From the NCBI RefSeq assembly GCF_003610455.1, contig NZ_RAQK01000001.1:2480001-2544000 (forward strand): 64,000 nucleotides of DNA. Direction: 5' to 3'. The notes under the pieces were generated by a model. That model was not told the DNA's origin. It ran no database searches and worked only from the letters and a program-made list of their open reading frames with translations. The translations under genes were made by a program, and so were the position numbers. Shown here one piece after another: positions 47,290 to 54,576 of the stretch; position 1 is the stretch's first letter; every line of letters starts with the position of its first letter. The stretch is from Sulfitobacter guttiformis. Its GTDB lineage: Bacteria > Pseudomonadota > Alphaproteobacteria > Rhodobacterales > Rhodobacteraceae.

Positions 47290-47307
47290 ATACAATATGT
47301 ATTGTAT
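47290..47307. promoter_or_regulatory. Inverted repeat upstream of the small recombinase
   Basis: ATACAAT-ATGT-ATTGTAT, perfect 7-bp arms with a 4-base spacer, in the upstream region of the minimal recombinase. Typical size for a repressor operator; no regulator is assigned. Confidence 0.4.
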
Positions 47308-47363
47308 GAGGTTTTGGGCTGTGTGGTTCTGCGCCAGCAAAAGCCTTGTACTTGAGGTGGCGC

Positions 47364-48098
47364 TCAGTGACGCTGCGCAGGCTCGACACTGTCATCAGTG
47401 TCCAGTGTTAGCCAAGAACGCCAAAGTTGGGTTTTGAAATATGAGGCGTCTGAGCGTCGCGCGCTTTGGTCTTGCTGACTGCTTAATAAACCTGCCCAAC
47501 AAAGAGGGCGCAGCACACAGCAGTAGAATGACGACGTCGCGCGCCACGCCATCGGTTCGTTACTGAGTTTTCCATAAAAGACTTCGTACAGCTCGACTTC
47601 CGTACCGCCATCTTCAGCTTCGACATTGAGCACATTGAACCAAACGTCCCAGTTCCCTGCCGCTTGATCGCCGCTGCGGCTGTAACTGCTGTGATCCATG
47701 TTCATGAGGTAAAACGGTATTAAGGCATCAACTAGCTGAGCTGGATGGGCAAGCAGTTCAGCGCCACGTTTGGTGATCTTGAACTGTCCTTTGTAATGCC
47801 GCCCCAGCTTTAATTCTACGAGCAAGAAATGCAGCAGTTCCAAGGGCGGGAAATCGTATTCGTTGAGCACCTTGTTGACGCTGAACAGCTCATCGTAGCT
47901 CATGTCAGGCCAATCGAAGTGCTCGGCTGCCCAGTGAACGAACACGCGCTTGAAGGCTTTGTTGGAGGTGAGCCCAATTCCATTATGTTCTTGGGCGTAA
48001 CGCAAAGTCAGCAATGCTGCCCGCAGCAACGGTGAGGAGGCAAGGTCAGGATGATCATCAGGCAGCTGGCGAAATTCAATCATGCAGAATCTTGGCAT
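47364..48098 (-). CDS. Hypothetical protein of the element, 244 aa
   Basis: I cannot name this family. The protein is soluble, Trp-rich and acidic. Notable stretches are KAFKRVFVHWAAEHFDWPDMSYDELFSVNKVLNEYDFPPLELLHFLLVELKLGRHYKG split by short linkers, and FKITKRGAELLAHP, which looks like the wing of a winged-helix-like fold. Similar patterns occur in plasmid-borne proteins of alphaproteobacteria. It has two possible ATG starts (48098 and 48083) with no clear ribosome site. Same direction as the recombinase and Rep genes. Confidence 0.6.
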   Translation of the reverse strand: MPRFCMIEFRQLPDDHPDLASSPLLRAALLTLRYAQEHNGIGLTSNKAFKRVFVHWAAEHFDWPDMSYDELFSVNKVLNEYDFPPLELLHFLLVELKLGRHYKGQFKITKRGAELLAHPAQLVDALIPFYLMNMDHSSYSRSGDQAAGNWDVWFNVLNVEAEDGGTEVELYEVFYGKLSNEPMAWRATSSFYCCVLRPLCWAGLLSSQQDQSARRSDASYFKTQLWRSWLTLDTDDSVEPAQRH

Positions 48099-48129
48099 AG
48101 CTGAACGTAACGAGCCAGTCTAAACCTGC

Positions 48130-48462
48130 TTAGTATTCGTCAGCCAGCATCACCGTCAGCACTCGCGCAGTGACAGCTGGGTCTGAAGGGGCAGGGCTGT
48201 GCATCGTCAAATCCAAATCGTAATAGTCGAATTTCCAGAACACTGAATGTGCTTGGTGCGTTATTTGTCCGAAGTCATGTTCGCCATATGGATCATTGTC
48301 AGCTGTGAACGCGTCGAAGTTCTGAACTGCCTGTAGAACGTCAGCAACTGACGCCTCACCCAGCGCTTGCACTCCTTGGGTGATCATAACTCGGCATCCC
48401 GCAAATGTGCGCCGAGCCTGATCATTAAGTGCTGCTATTTCGATGGCGTCTGCATCATGCAT
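48130..48462 (-). CDS. DUF3768-type small protein
   Basis: A 110-residue protein starting MHDADAIEIAALNDQARRTF and ending in FWKFDYYDLDLTMHSPAP...RVLTVMLADEY, which matches the DUF3768 ending well. DUF3768 proteins are small, of unknown function and common on alphaproteobacterial plasmids and islands. The ATG at 48462 overlaps the DUF6641 gene end by 8 bases, so the two are translated together. The longer open frame upstream belongs to that gene's other frame. Confidence 0.78.
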   Translation of the reverse strand: MHDADAIEIAALNDQARRTFAGCRVMITQGVQALGEASVADVLQAVQNFDAFTADNDPYGEHDFGQITHQAHSVFWKFDYYDLDLTMHSPAPSDPAVTARVLTVMLADEY

Positions 48463-48913
48463 TTGCGGACGCCTTTGCCGCTCCGGGCTTGAGGCTTGGT
48501 GCACGTTCAGCTGTTTTACTGATGGCTTGATCCAGTTCACCTGCACCAGCTGCCGACATGAAGGCATCCAACACCGCGCCCACGTCTTTGAGTGTTTTGA
48601 CGAACACAGCATTGTTGCTGCCATCTGCCGCAACCACACGTGCCCCGTAGCGGCACTGCACATACCAACCGTTGTCCTGTTCAAAGAACCACGGACGCAC
48701 GCCGCGCATTGCTTTTGTCAGTACGCGCTCGCCCAGCTCATTTTGCATCCATTTGGATTTCTCAACGCGGTGATCTTCGCCTTTGAGTGCAGCGGCATAA
48801 ACCAGCTTTTGCTCTTTCAGCCCAGCCATCAGTTTTTCACGTCGGGCTATCACAGGATCACGTTTGGTGTTCCGAGTGACCGATTTGAACGTTAGCTTTT
48901 CTAGATGTGTCAT
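48455..48913 (-). CDS. DUF6641-type protein
   Basis: A 152-residue basic protein. TRNTKRDPVIARREKLMAGLKEQ at the N-terminus and VRPWFFEQDNGWYVQCRYGARVV, followed by NNAVFVKTLKDVGAVLDAFM, fit a family (DUF6641) usual on plasmids and mobile elements of Rhodobacterales and sphingomonads. Function unknown. It leads a two-gene unit with DUF3768, and the operator-like motif at 48965-48988 lies 52 bases upstream. Confidence 0.75.
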   Translation of the reverse strand: MTHLEKLTFKSVTRNTKRDPVIARREKLMAGLKEQKLVYAAALKGEDHRVEKSKWMQNELGERVLTKAMRGVRPWFFEQDNGWYVQCRYGARVVAADGSNNAVFVKTLKDVGAVLDAFMSAAGAGELDQAISKTAERAPSLKPGAAKASANA

Positions 48914-48964
48914 ATGCGCTCCTTGCTGCTTGTTGACAGTTAAAGCGTATGATCATCTTTGGGC

Positions 48965-48988
48965 TTGGACGACCGAAATCTAATCCAA
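48965..48988 (-). promoter_or_regulatory. Shared operator-like motif, copy 2
   Basis: TTGG then ACGACCGAAATC then TAAT then CCAA on the plus strand, nearly the same as 47227-47249 including the outer arms and the invariant CGACCGAAATC. Located 52 bases upstream of the DUF6641 start, on the same side as in copy 1. Confidence 0.55.
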
Positions 48989-49111
48989 GTATCTGAATTT
49001 ATTACTCTATATTGATACTGCACCGAACCTACGCTCACAAAAAAAGCGTCTAACGGTATGAACCATTGACGCTGTTTTATGTCTGTTAAGTGTATGTACT
49101 GCTTCACGTAT

Positions 49112-49171
49112 TGCTGTTTGAACAGTTGCTCTTTGAACATTTGTTGTTTGAGCATTTGTTCGTGAGTATTG
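49112..49171 (+). repeat. Iteron-like 15-bp tandem repeats
   Basis: Three consecutive 15-mers, TGCTGTTTGAACAGT, TGCTCTTTGAACATT and TGTTGTTTGAGCATT, and a weaker fourth. They lie about 90 bases past the Rep-like stop. Repeats of this length beside a replication initiator are typical of iterons. Confidence 0.6.
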
Positions 49172-49257
49172 ATTTGCCAAGGATTTTACCTAAGACATGC
49201 AATCCACTTATCTGTACGAGAACTGTTTGCGTGCAGGGGCTTAGCCGCGCTGCATCA

Positions 49258-49860
49258 TCAATGTTCGTCGGGTAGCTGATACCTAGCCTGTTGAGCCGCT
49301 AGTGCCTGTTTCGCGTCGTTAAGCCAGAGTGGGCTGGCTGCCCTTAATATGCGTGCCTGCTGTGCATCATGTTGGTATTCAGCCAAAGTGTTGGCAGATG
49401 TTCGGTCCCAACACAGATCGTCCAACAGCGTTTCCCCGCCCAGTTGCCAATACTCACCTGTAAGATAGTTGGTGGCAGCCTTTTTGTGTAGAAGCGGCAT
49501 GATCCAGTTTTTGCCAAGCGGCGCTGTCTGGTAATGATGCTGCGTCCATACGGCGTTTAATACACAGCATGTATGTTCGATGTCTGCGATGGGGGCGAGC
49601 AAAGCAAAATGGACATGATAGTTTTCACTGTCAGAACCTTCATGAGCGAAACACCAGCGCGGAACCCGAACCGCTTGTCGCTCAGCAGCTTTGCCGAAGA
49701 ACACACGATCAATTTTGTTCCAGTATGAACGCAATACTTTGGTTGCGCTGTGTCTGCCGATGGTGCGTCCATCGATGAACTTCAACGTGCCAAAAACATT
49801 CCAATCTTTCGACAGCAGATGATCCATCAAAGCTGCTCTTTCGCGTTTGTGTTGCTCCAT
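49258..49860 (-). CDS. HUH-type replication initiator/relaxase-like protein
   Basis: A 200-residue protein with the three motifs of rolling-circle Rep proteins in order: motif I FGTLKF (residues 23-28), motif II with the HUH pair HVH at 82-84 in NYHVHFALLAP, and motif III KKAATNYLTGEYWQ with candidate catalytic Tyr132 and Tyr137. Such enzymes nick one DNA strand and stay bound to its 5' end. The ATG at 49860 follows a GGGAGAGGA ribosome site; the TTG further upstream is less likely. Next to iteron-like repeats and a AAA+ gene. Activity is inferred. Confidence 0.8.
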   Translation of the reverse strand: MEQHKRERAALMDHLLSKDWNVFGTLKFIDGRTIGRHSATKVLRSYWNKIDRVFFGKAAERQAVRVPRWCFAHEGSDSENYHVHFALLAPIADIEHTCCVLNAVWTQHHYQTAPLGKNWIMPLLHKKAATNYLTGEYWQLGGETLLDDLCWDRTSANTLAEYQHDAQQARILRAASPLWLNDAKQALAAQQARYQLPDEH

Positions 49861-49975
49861 TGGTGTTACATTCCTCTCCCATGTATTTATCAACGAGACA
49901 GAAAAAGGCGCTTGTTTCAGGCAAAGACTGTGGGGCGAACAAATCTGAACAGCCTGTGTTGCGCACTAAGGTCGC

Positions 49976-49986
49976 GACACAGTGTT
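49976..49986. repeat. Internal copy of the end palindrome, upstream of the Rep-like gene
   Basis: GACACAGTGTT, one mismatch from AACACAGTGTT of the element ends, located 115 bases before the HUH gene start. It could be part of the origin or the promoter control of rep. Confidence 0.5.
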
Positions 49987-50063
49987 TGCCCACAGCTTGA
50001 TGCATGGCAAAAAGCCGCCAGCATTGCTGCTGACGGCTTTTAGTCTTTGATTATGTGCGCAGT

Positions 50064-50393
50064 TTAGTCTTCCAAATCCATGACAGCAGAAGGGTATGAC
50101 AGCCCCGCAAGCTCACAGAGATAACGACGCTGTTCGAGTGGGGTCGCTTGATCCCACTGACGCTTGAATGCGCTAAACTCGGATTCCGTCATCTGATGAT
50201 GTGCAGCAGCTTCGAGCGATTGCTTGAGTTCGCCCTCTGCAAGCTCTTTCACATGAGGAAACGGATTTAGCCCTTCGTACCATTGCACCAAGCCGTCAAT
50301 TTGTTCGAGACGTTTGAGAGCTTCTATGACACGGATATCGACTAATTGTTTGATGTTGAGGATTTCAAGAAGCAGTTTGCGGCGTTGCATCAT
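50064..50393 (-). CDS. Hypothetical partner of the AAA+ ATPase, 109 aa
   Basis: A 109-residue acidic, mostly helical protein with no recognisable domain, signal or membrane span. Residues 1-35 (RRKLLLEILNIKQLVDIRVIEALKRLEQI) look like one long helix able to pack against another protein; the C-terminus ends in an acidic VMDLED tail. Its start overlaps the end of the AAA+ gene by 4 bases (ATGA), so the two proteins are probably made together. A role as an ATPase partner is inferred only from this coupling. Confidence 0.65.
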   Translation of the reverse strand: MMQRRKLLLEILNIKQLVDIRVIEALKRLEQIDGLVQWYEGLNPFPHVKELAEGELKQSLEAAAHHQMTESEFSAFKRQWDQATPLEQRRYLCELAGLSYPSAVMDLED

Positions 50394-51118
50394 TTAATCA
50401 CCTTTTTGATAGTACCTGCAACAGCTTGCGCGGTAAGGCTTGGCTTTGTCGCAGATGGCTGAGCTGACTGCTGATTTGTCACCAGCGACACCGCGGCTGA
50501 CTTTAGCTTAAGTATATAATCCTCCACCCAATCGTTGAGGTTGCGCCCGCTTTGGTCAAAACCCTGAAGCAGAACGCATGCTTGTTCATGTGTTACTGTA
50601 AAGCCTTCTGCGTTGAAGATGTTCATGACGCGGTACGCCCATTGTTCTGAGCTAGGGTAGTCGACATGTAAGCAGCGAAAGCGATCTTTGAGCGGCGCAT
50701 CAATGAGATGGAGGTTATTGGTAGTCGCAATTACGATGCCACCTTGGTGCTCGTCGATAAAAGCACGGAACCGTTTCTGCATTGGCATCGAGAACTGATC
50801 TAGTTCATCAAAGATGACGCATCCAGTATGCGCGCCCAGCAAAGTTTGCATTTGCCAAGAGTTCATCACTTTCTGAAAGCTATCAGAGTCTGCTTCATAG
50901 CTATTGGCATGAAAGGGATCATTAAACGCAGTATCTCCTACCCTCGCGTTTAGGACAATCTGTGCCGTTACGCTTTTGCCAGTACCTTTTGGCCCATACA
51001 GCAGAAGATGCTTGTTGATCTTGTTTTTTGCGTAGTCTTCAAGCGTTTGCTCCACAGCAGCACTCTTGAACATGACGTCACGCAAGGATGTTGGGCGGTT
51101 TCTTTGTTCGAAATTCAT
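50390..51118 (-). CDS. AAA+ ATPase resembling clamp-loader small subunits
   Basis: A 242-residue AAA+ protein. It opens RPTSLRDVMFKSAAVEQTLEDY, the same order as the RFC box (RPxxLxDVxGQ). Walker A is GPKGTGKS (42-49), Walker B VIFDEL (101-106), sensor 1 TTNN (132-135), an Arg-finger-like DRFR (145-148) and a sensor-2-like GRNLND (191-196). This matches RFC/gp44-type clamp loaders and related loaders more than DnaA, MCM or IstB types. RFC small subunits are about 320 residues; the collar domain is short here. It lies directly upstream of the Rep-like gene region in one leftward block. Confidence 0.82.
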   Translation of the reverse strand: MNFEQRNRPTSLRDVMFKSAAVEQTLEDYAKNKINKHLLLYGPKGTGKSVTAQIVLNARVGDTAFNDPFHANSYEADSDSFQKVMNSWQMQTLLGAHTGCVIFDELDQFSMPMQKRFRAFIDEHQGGIVIATTNNLHLIDAPLKDRFRCLHVDYPSSEQWAYRVMNIFNAEGFTVTHEQACVLLQGFDQSGRNLNDWVEDYILKLKSAAVSLVTNQQSAQPSATKPSLTAQAVAGTIKKVIK

Positions 51119-51187
51119 GGTTAATTTTCTTTCTAAATTTGAGATGATGTAGGCAGCACAACGCTGCCTACTATTGGAGTTGAGGGG

Positions 51188-52012
51188 TTAAGCTGTGACA
51201 GGTTGCGTGAGAGTAACGGTTTCAGGCAGCTGCAATTCAGGTTGAAAAACCTTTGGCGCAGGTAGGCTTTGCATCAGCTGCTGAAGGTTCAGTGCTCGCT
51301 GATCTGCGTCAGCCTCAGCAACACTGCGTTCAACTCTTTTGACAACATTTGCTTTGAGCGCTTTTCCTGCGATATTGAGGACGTTGTTGACGGCAGCCAT
51401 GTTATTTGTGCCAAACACAATGCTGCCTGTGCCGTCGTCATTCTTGCGCACAAGGGCGAGACTGAACCGAGCGCCATCAACTGGCTGAAGTCCGTCACCC
51501 ATTGTGACTGGAAAGAGCTCCGCCTGATCTGCCAGCATTGCTTCTGCAAATTCGCGTGCCATATGTGTTGACTTAGTATCAGACGAACTCAAAGGCATCT
51601 TACGCCGGATTTCATCGATGCCGTGGTTGTCAACAATGTACTGGGGAAGCTCGGAGCCGATGATGCCTTCTCCGGCAGCAACTTCAATTACGCGGCAATA
51701 GACAAAAGCGCGGTTTTCGATCTTGTTTTGGCGATCAGTTCCCACAAATACGAGACGAACAACCTTCAGGGCTAAACTTGTCTGGGAATTGTGGGTGAGC
51801 TTGTAGATGTCCATCAATCGGTTGATGGCTTTGCAGTGATCTAGATTTCTGCGGACTTTGATGAAGAAGTCGAGCGTGGAGCCGAGGAGCGCGTAAAGTT
51901 CAGCGTTACTCGCAGCATAAGTGCCTGCCTCCCATCTGCGGTGCTGTGCTGCAAGGGCTTCGATGGCGTTGCTCAGATCGTGTACGTTTTTGTCTTCAAG
52001 TCTTGTAGTCAT
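51188..52012 (-). CDS. Unknown protein upstream of the AAA+ gene, 274 aa
   Basis: A 274-residue soluble protein I cannot assign. The N-terminal half is helical (NAIEALAAQHRRWEAGTYAASNAELYALLG, then FFIKVRRNLDHCKAINRLMDIYK), the centre has strand-rich LALKVVRLVFVG and RFSLALVRKNDDGTGSIVFGTN, and the C-terminus is Pro/Gln-rich and flexible. A DNA-binding or single-strand-binding role would fit the block but is speculation. The ATG at 52012 follows an AAAAGGAAA ribosome site 6-8 bases upstream; the ATG at 52033 lacks one. Confidence 0.65.
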   Translation of the reverse strand: MTTRLEDKNVHDLSNAIEALAAQHRRWEAGTYAASNAELYALLGSTLDFFIKVRRNLDHCKAINRLMDIYKLTHNSQTSLALKVVRLVFVGTDRQNKIENRAFVYCRVIEVAAGEGIIGSELPQYIVDNHGIDEIRRKMPLSSSDTKSTHMAREFAEAMLADQAELFPVTMGDGLQPVDGARFSLALVRKNDDGTGSIVFGTNNMAAVNNVLNIAGKALKANVVKRVERSVAEADADQRALNLQQLMQSLPAPKVFQPELQLPETVTLTQPVTA

Positions 52013-52165
52013 GTTAAGTTTCCTTTTGCTCATGTTCTGCCGACACGGTGTTGCGCCGACTTAGGAAACATCTCACATTGCCGCTCAATGGGCGTTTGGC
52101 GGCATTCACCTGAGGTTAGTGTTGCCAATGCTGCGGCAGTCATCATTTTTGAATGGAAACACTTG

Positions 52166-53110
52166 ATGTACCAAAAGCACTTGCGTGATCTGGATGTTGT
52201 GTACTTCCGATACGCTCCGCCGCAGGCGTTTCGAAACGATACGAGCAGCGAGAAACTTCCAAATCCGCCATTTTCAGGCGCAGCACCTTGGCAATGCTCA
52301 GTCTATTATTATTGGTGGCTTTTCTTACGAGAGCATCAAGCTCTGCATGGTGATAGCTCTGAGATTGAGATGCTGATTGCAAATCAAGATTGGAAGCTAA
52401 ATATGAACGTCCGTTCGGAATTTGGCTCCGTGACTGAAGTTGGTTTTTTGCGTTGGTGGATTTTGACTGGGCGTCATCTGTTCTGTGAGGTTGCTGAGCA
52501 CAGTGTCAGGGCACTCACTTCCAACGAGGTCAACCATGGCGTGGAACTATCAGATGGTAGGCGAGTACCGATTCATGATGCCAACATTTATTTGCAGATT
52601 CCTGTACATCAGGATTTAGACAAATCCATCGAGGAGGTGCGGGCATATTTGCGGCAAGCAAAACAGCGGCAACATGTGAATCCAGATTATGAGGCACGAT
52701 ATCCGGTGTTTACGAAGCCTGTACTGACTGCTCTTGAAAAAACGTATCGAGCATGGATTTTGCGTAAGTCACATCCTGAAATGCCGCTTGCAGAAATTGC
52801 GGTGGAAGCTGGATTGGCTGCAAGGGCTGATAATACTGATACAGCGAACAAATCAGCCAACGCTTCAGCTGCTAGTCGCGCATTGAATCAAGCCACGCTA
52901 TTGATCGAATGGGTGGGTAAGGGCATATTTCCTGTCACTTCCAAATCCCAAGAATTGCGCGCGGCTGACATGGCTGAACGGCAATGGAAGAAACTCCACA
53001 GCAGTGATTTTAAAGACGCACGTTACAGGTCATCTCGTCATAAGCGTTCTAATGCTGATCTGACAGAACAGGCGGCAGTCCACGGCTTAGACTTAGACGC
53101 CGTGCGCTGA
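52166..53110 (+). CDS. Hypothetical protein, 314 aa, opposite strand to the Rep block
   Basis: A 314-residue protein starting MYQKHLRDLDVVYFRYAPPQAF. Blocks VYYYWWLFLREHQAL, EFGSVTEVGFLRWWI and GRHLFCE form a pattern (YWW...FLR...EFG-x-V...WW...LF-E) seen in proteins of other integrated elements, but I cannot name the family. The C-terminal half holds LPLAEIAVEAGLAARAD, a helix-turn-helix-like stretch, and a basic tail. It starts about 150 bases from the 51188-52012 gene, so the two share a divergent promoter region. Might be a regulator or a partition-type protein. Confidence 0.65.
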   Translation: MYQKHLRDLDVVYFRYAPPQAFRNDTSSEKLPNPPFSGAAPWQCSVYYYWWLFLREHQALHGDSSEIEMLIANQDWKLNMNVRSEFGSVTEVGFLRWWILTGRHLFCEVAEHSVRALTSNEVNHGVELSDGRRVPIHDANIYLQIPVHQDLDKSIEEVRAYLRQAKQRQHVNPDYEARYPVFTKPVLTALEKTYRAWILRKSHPEMPLAEIAVEAGLAARADNTDTANKSANASAASRALNQATLLIEWVGKGIFPVTSKSQELRAADMAERQWKKLHSSDFKDARYRSSRHKRSNADLTEQAAVHGLDLDAVR

Positions 53111-53162
53111 GCTTTCTGCGTTTTAAGGGCACCTCGGATGCTCTGGTTCCCGCTATGTTGGT

Positions 53163-53173
53163 AACACAGTGTT
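53163..53173. repeat. Internal copy of the end palindrome, exact
   Basis: AACACAGTGTT, identical to the left-end copy at 41506-41516. It lies in the short gap after the 314-residue protein gene and about 100 bases before the small cysteine-rich gene. Confidence 0.55.
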
Positions 53174-53276
53174 TAACATTGCTGCTGCATCATAGTCTGC
53201 GCCTATCGAGTGTCATGGCTCAAGGCACCAAATAATTCTGCGATGTTACCGGAGTAAGAAAGCTTTCGATGTGGAA

Positions 53277-53489
53277 CTATTTGCGAAGGGCGGGCCATTT
53301 GCCAAATGCAGCGCAGGTAGCGAGGGCTTGAACTTGCTGCCTATTATGTGCGCCACCTAAACATTCGCCCTTGGTGCCGGATGAAGCAGTGGTAACAAAA
53401 GTACGGGTTGGATCGAGCTTACGTGCTCCGCCCCAGCGTTCGCATGTTGCGCACAGTTTCATGCGCGGGGAATAAGTTGGCATCTGCAT
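53277..53489 (-). CDS. Small cysteine-rich protein, probable zinc binder, 70 aa
   Basis: A 70-residue product with four cysteines arranged CATC (CxxC), a single Cys in GECLGG and one near the end in TCAAFGKW. The layout KLCATCERWGGARK...GECLGGAHNRQQVQALATCAAFGKWPALRK looks like a compact zinc-binding module with conserved Trp residues. I recall this pattern from other mobile elements but have no name. An AAAAGGAGA ribosome site precedes the ATG at 53489. Function unknown. Confidence 0.62.
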   Translation of the reverse strand: MQMPTYSPRMKLCATCERWGGARKLDPTRTFVTTASSGTKGECLGGAHNRQQVQALATCAAFGKWPALRK

Positions 53490-53593
53490 CTCCTTTTTCT
53501 TACGTTATTTTCTGACCAAGGCTCAGAGCAACCGAAGATCGTCTTCGCGTTCGGATAAATACCTATGAACGTGAGAGAATTTGGAGAGACGCA

Positions 53594-53920
53594 ATGACCA
53601 TAAAGCTACTTGAACACCTTCGTGACGAGCTGATCCAGTCAGGGGCAGTACAGAACACACCAGAGTTTTGCCGTTGCTGGCTGGGGCGAAGCGAGGGGTA
53701 TATCAGAACGCTGCGCTACCATGGAATTGAGCCCAGCGTTGAAGCGCTAGCTGTGTGCAGCAACAAGTTGGGATTCTATGCGGATCAACTGCGGAACAGT
53801 GACATAGAGCCCCATCTGTTTTGGGTGGTGCGCTTTGATGATCTCAAAAGGCTGTGTGATGAAGCGTTGGCGCAGCAAGTTCGAGCCGTTTGGCAAGCGC
53901 CAAGCAGAATGTCGGCATGA
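53594..53920 (+). CDS. DUF6626-like helix-turn-helix protein
   Basis: A 108-residue protein. LLEHLRDELIQSGAVQNTPEFCRCWLGRSEGYIRTLRYHGIEPSVEALAV, taken in parts, matches the DUF6626 layout: an N-terminal helix, LGRS-x-Y, and EPSVEAL. It probably binds DNA through a helix-turn-helix. It overlaps the next small ORF by 4 bases (ATGA). Rightward, in the part of the element beyond the Rep block. Confidence 0.7.
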   Translation: MTIKLLEHLRDELIQSGAVQNTPEFCRCWLGRSEGYIRTLRYHGIEPSVEALAVCSNKLGFYADQLRNSDIEPHLFWVVRFDDLKRLCDEALAQQVRAVWQAPSRMSA

Positions 53921-54051
53921 TCGGCTTCCTGAAATGGGTTCTGCAGTCCCCAAATCTTGCTGCGCGGATTTTTCTAGGGAAGTACTTATCGTTTCAAGCT
54001 GGTGATTTTGTATCCCCCAACTCTGGTTTTGCGCGCAGTGCTAGTCAGTGA
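53917..54051 (+). CDS. 44-aa ORF coupled to the DUF6626-like gene
   Basis: The ATG at 53917 overlaps the preceding stop (ATGA). The product MIGFLKWVLQSPNLAARIFL... has an amphipathic first 20 residues with aromatic and leucine residues, like a short membrane-binding peptide, and then a polar tail ending at TGA 54049-54051. It may be a real small protein or chance; its start overlap is the only direct support. Confidence 0.4.
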   Translation: MIGFLKWVLQSPNLAARIFLGKYLSFQAGDFVSPNSGFARSASQ

Positions 54052-54576
54052 AGTAGTAGGGCAGTGGCGCATTGCTAAGCCCCGCCAGCTGCCCATACCA
54101 AAACCAGTCATTGCAAAGAAACCTCGTAGCAGGAAGCAAAAGGCTCAGCCGTTTAACAAGAGCAAGCCTGACGAGCAAAGCTAAAGACGTCGTACGCACG
54201 CTGTGCTGGTCTTGTGTGCGTCTGATGATACCAGCCTGCACTCAGTGTAGCGAACAACGGATGCGCTGCGCTGCATGTGAAGATCTGGGTGGTTTCGTCA
54301 GGAAAAGGGCAGGGGGAAGTGCGACGAGAAATTTGTCGACCATCTGACTGAGAGGTATGCCAGAGATGGTTTTGCAGCTTTCAGGATGTCGATCACTCAA
54401 ACCGCAAGGTTGATCTCAGCATCGGACACCGAGGTCGGAAACCGGACATTCGCTGCATGTGGAAATTCTGATCGACTAAGAGACAAAGCGGGCTTACGGT
54501 TGAATGCTGGCTAACCAACCCTAAATTCGAAATCTTACCGCCCGTTTTATACGATGACTGGTATCTAGTACTCACT
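54052..54576. other. 525-bp stretch with no convincing gene
   Basis: Short frames on both strands have no recognisable products and no good ribosome sites. The segment separates the small coupled genes from the leftward HNH gene. Composition resembles degraded coding sequence, such as arises from old insertions, but I cannot name a parent gene. Confidence 0.5.

Larger units (their letters stand above)
48914..49257. other. Repeat-bearing stretch between Rep-like and DUF6641 genes
   Basis: It contains the shared operator motif at 48965-48988 and 15-bp tandem repeats at 49112-49171. A weak minus-strand frame of 71 residues (48940-49155) spans it; its start would be formed by the tandem repeats (KQQMF-KEQLF-KQQYV), which points to non-coding repeats and not a gene. 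I do not annotate that frame. Confidence 0.6.

Noticed and set aside
48940..49155. 71-residue minus-strand frame
   Set aside because: Its start is formed by the 15-bp tandem repeats, which explain the KQQxx pattern better than a gene does.
49142..49171. CRISPR array at the tandem repeats
   Set aside because: Repeats are contiguous 15-mers without spacers and no cas genes are present.
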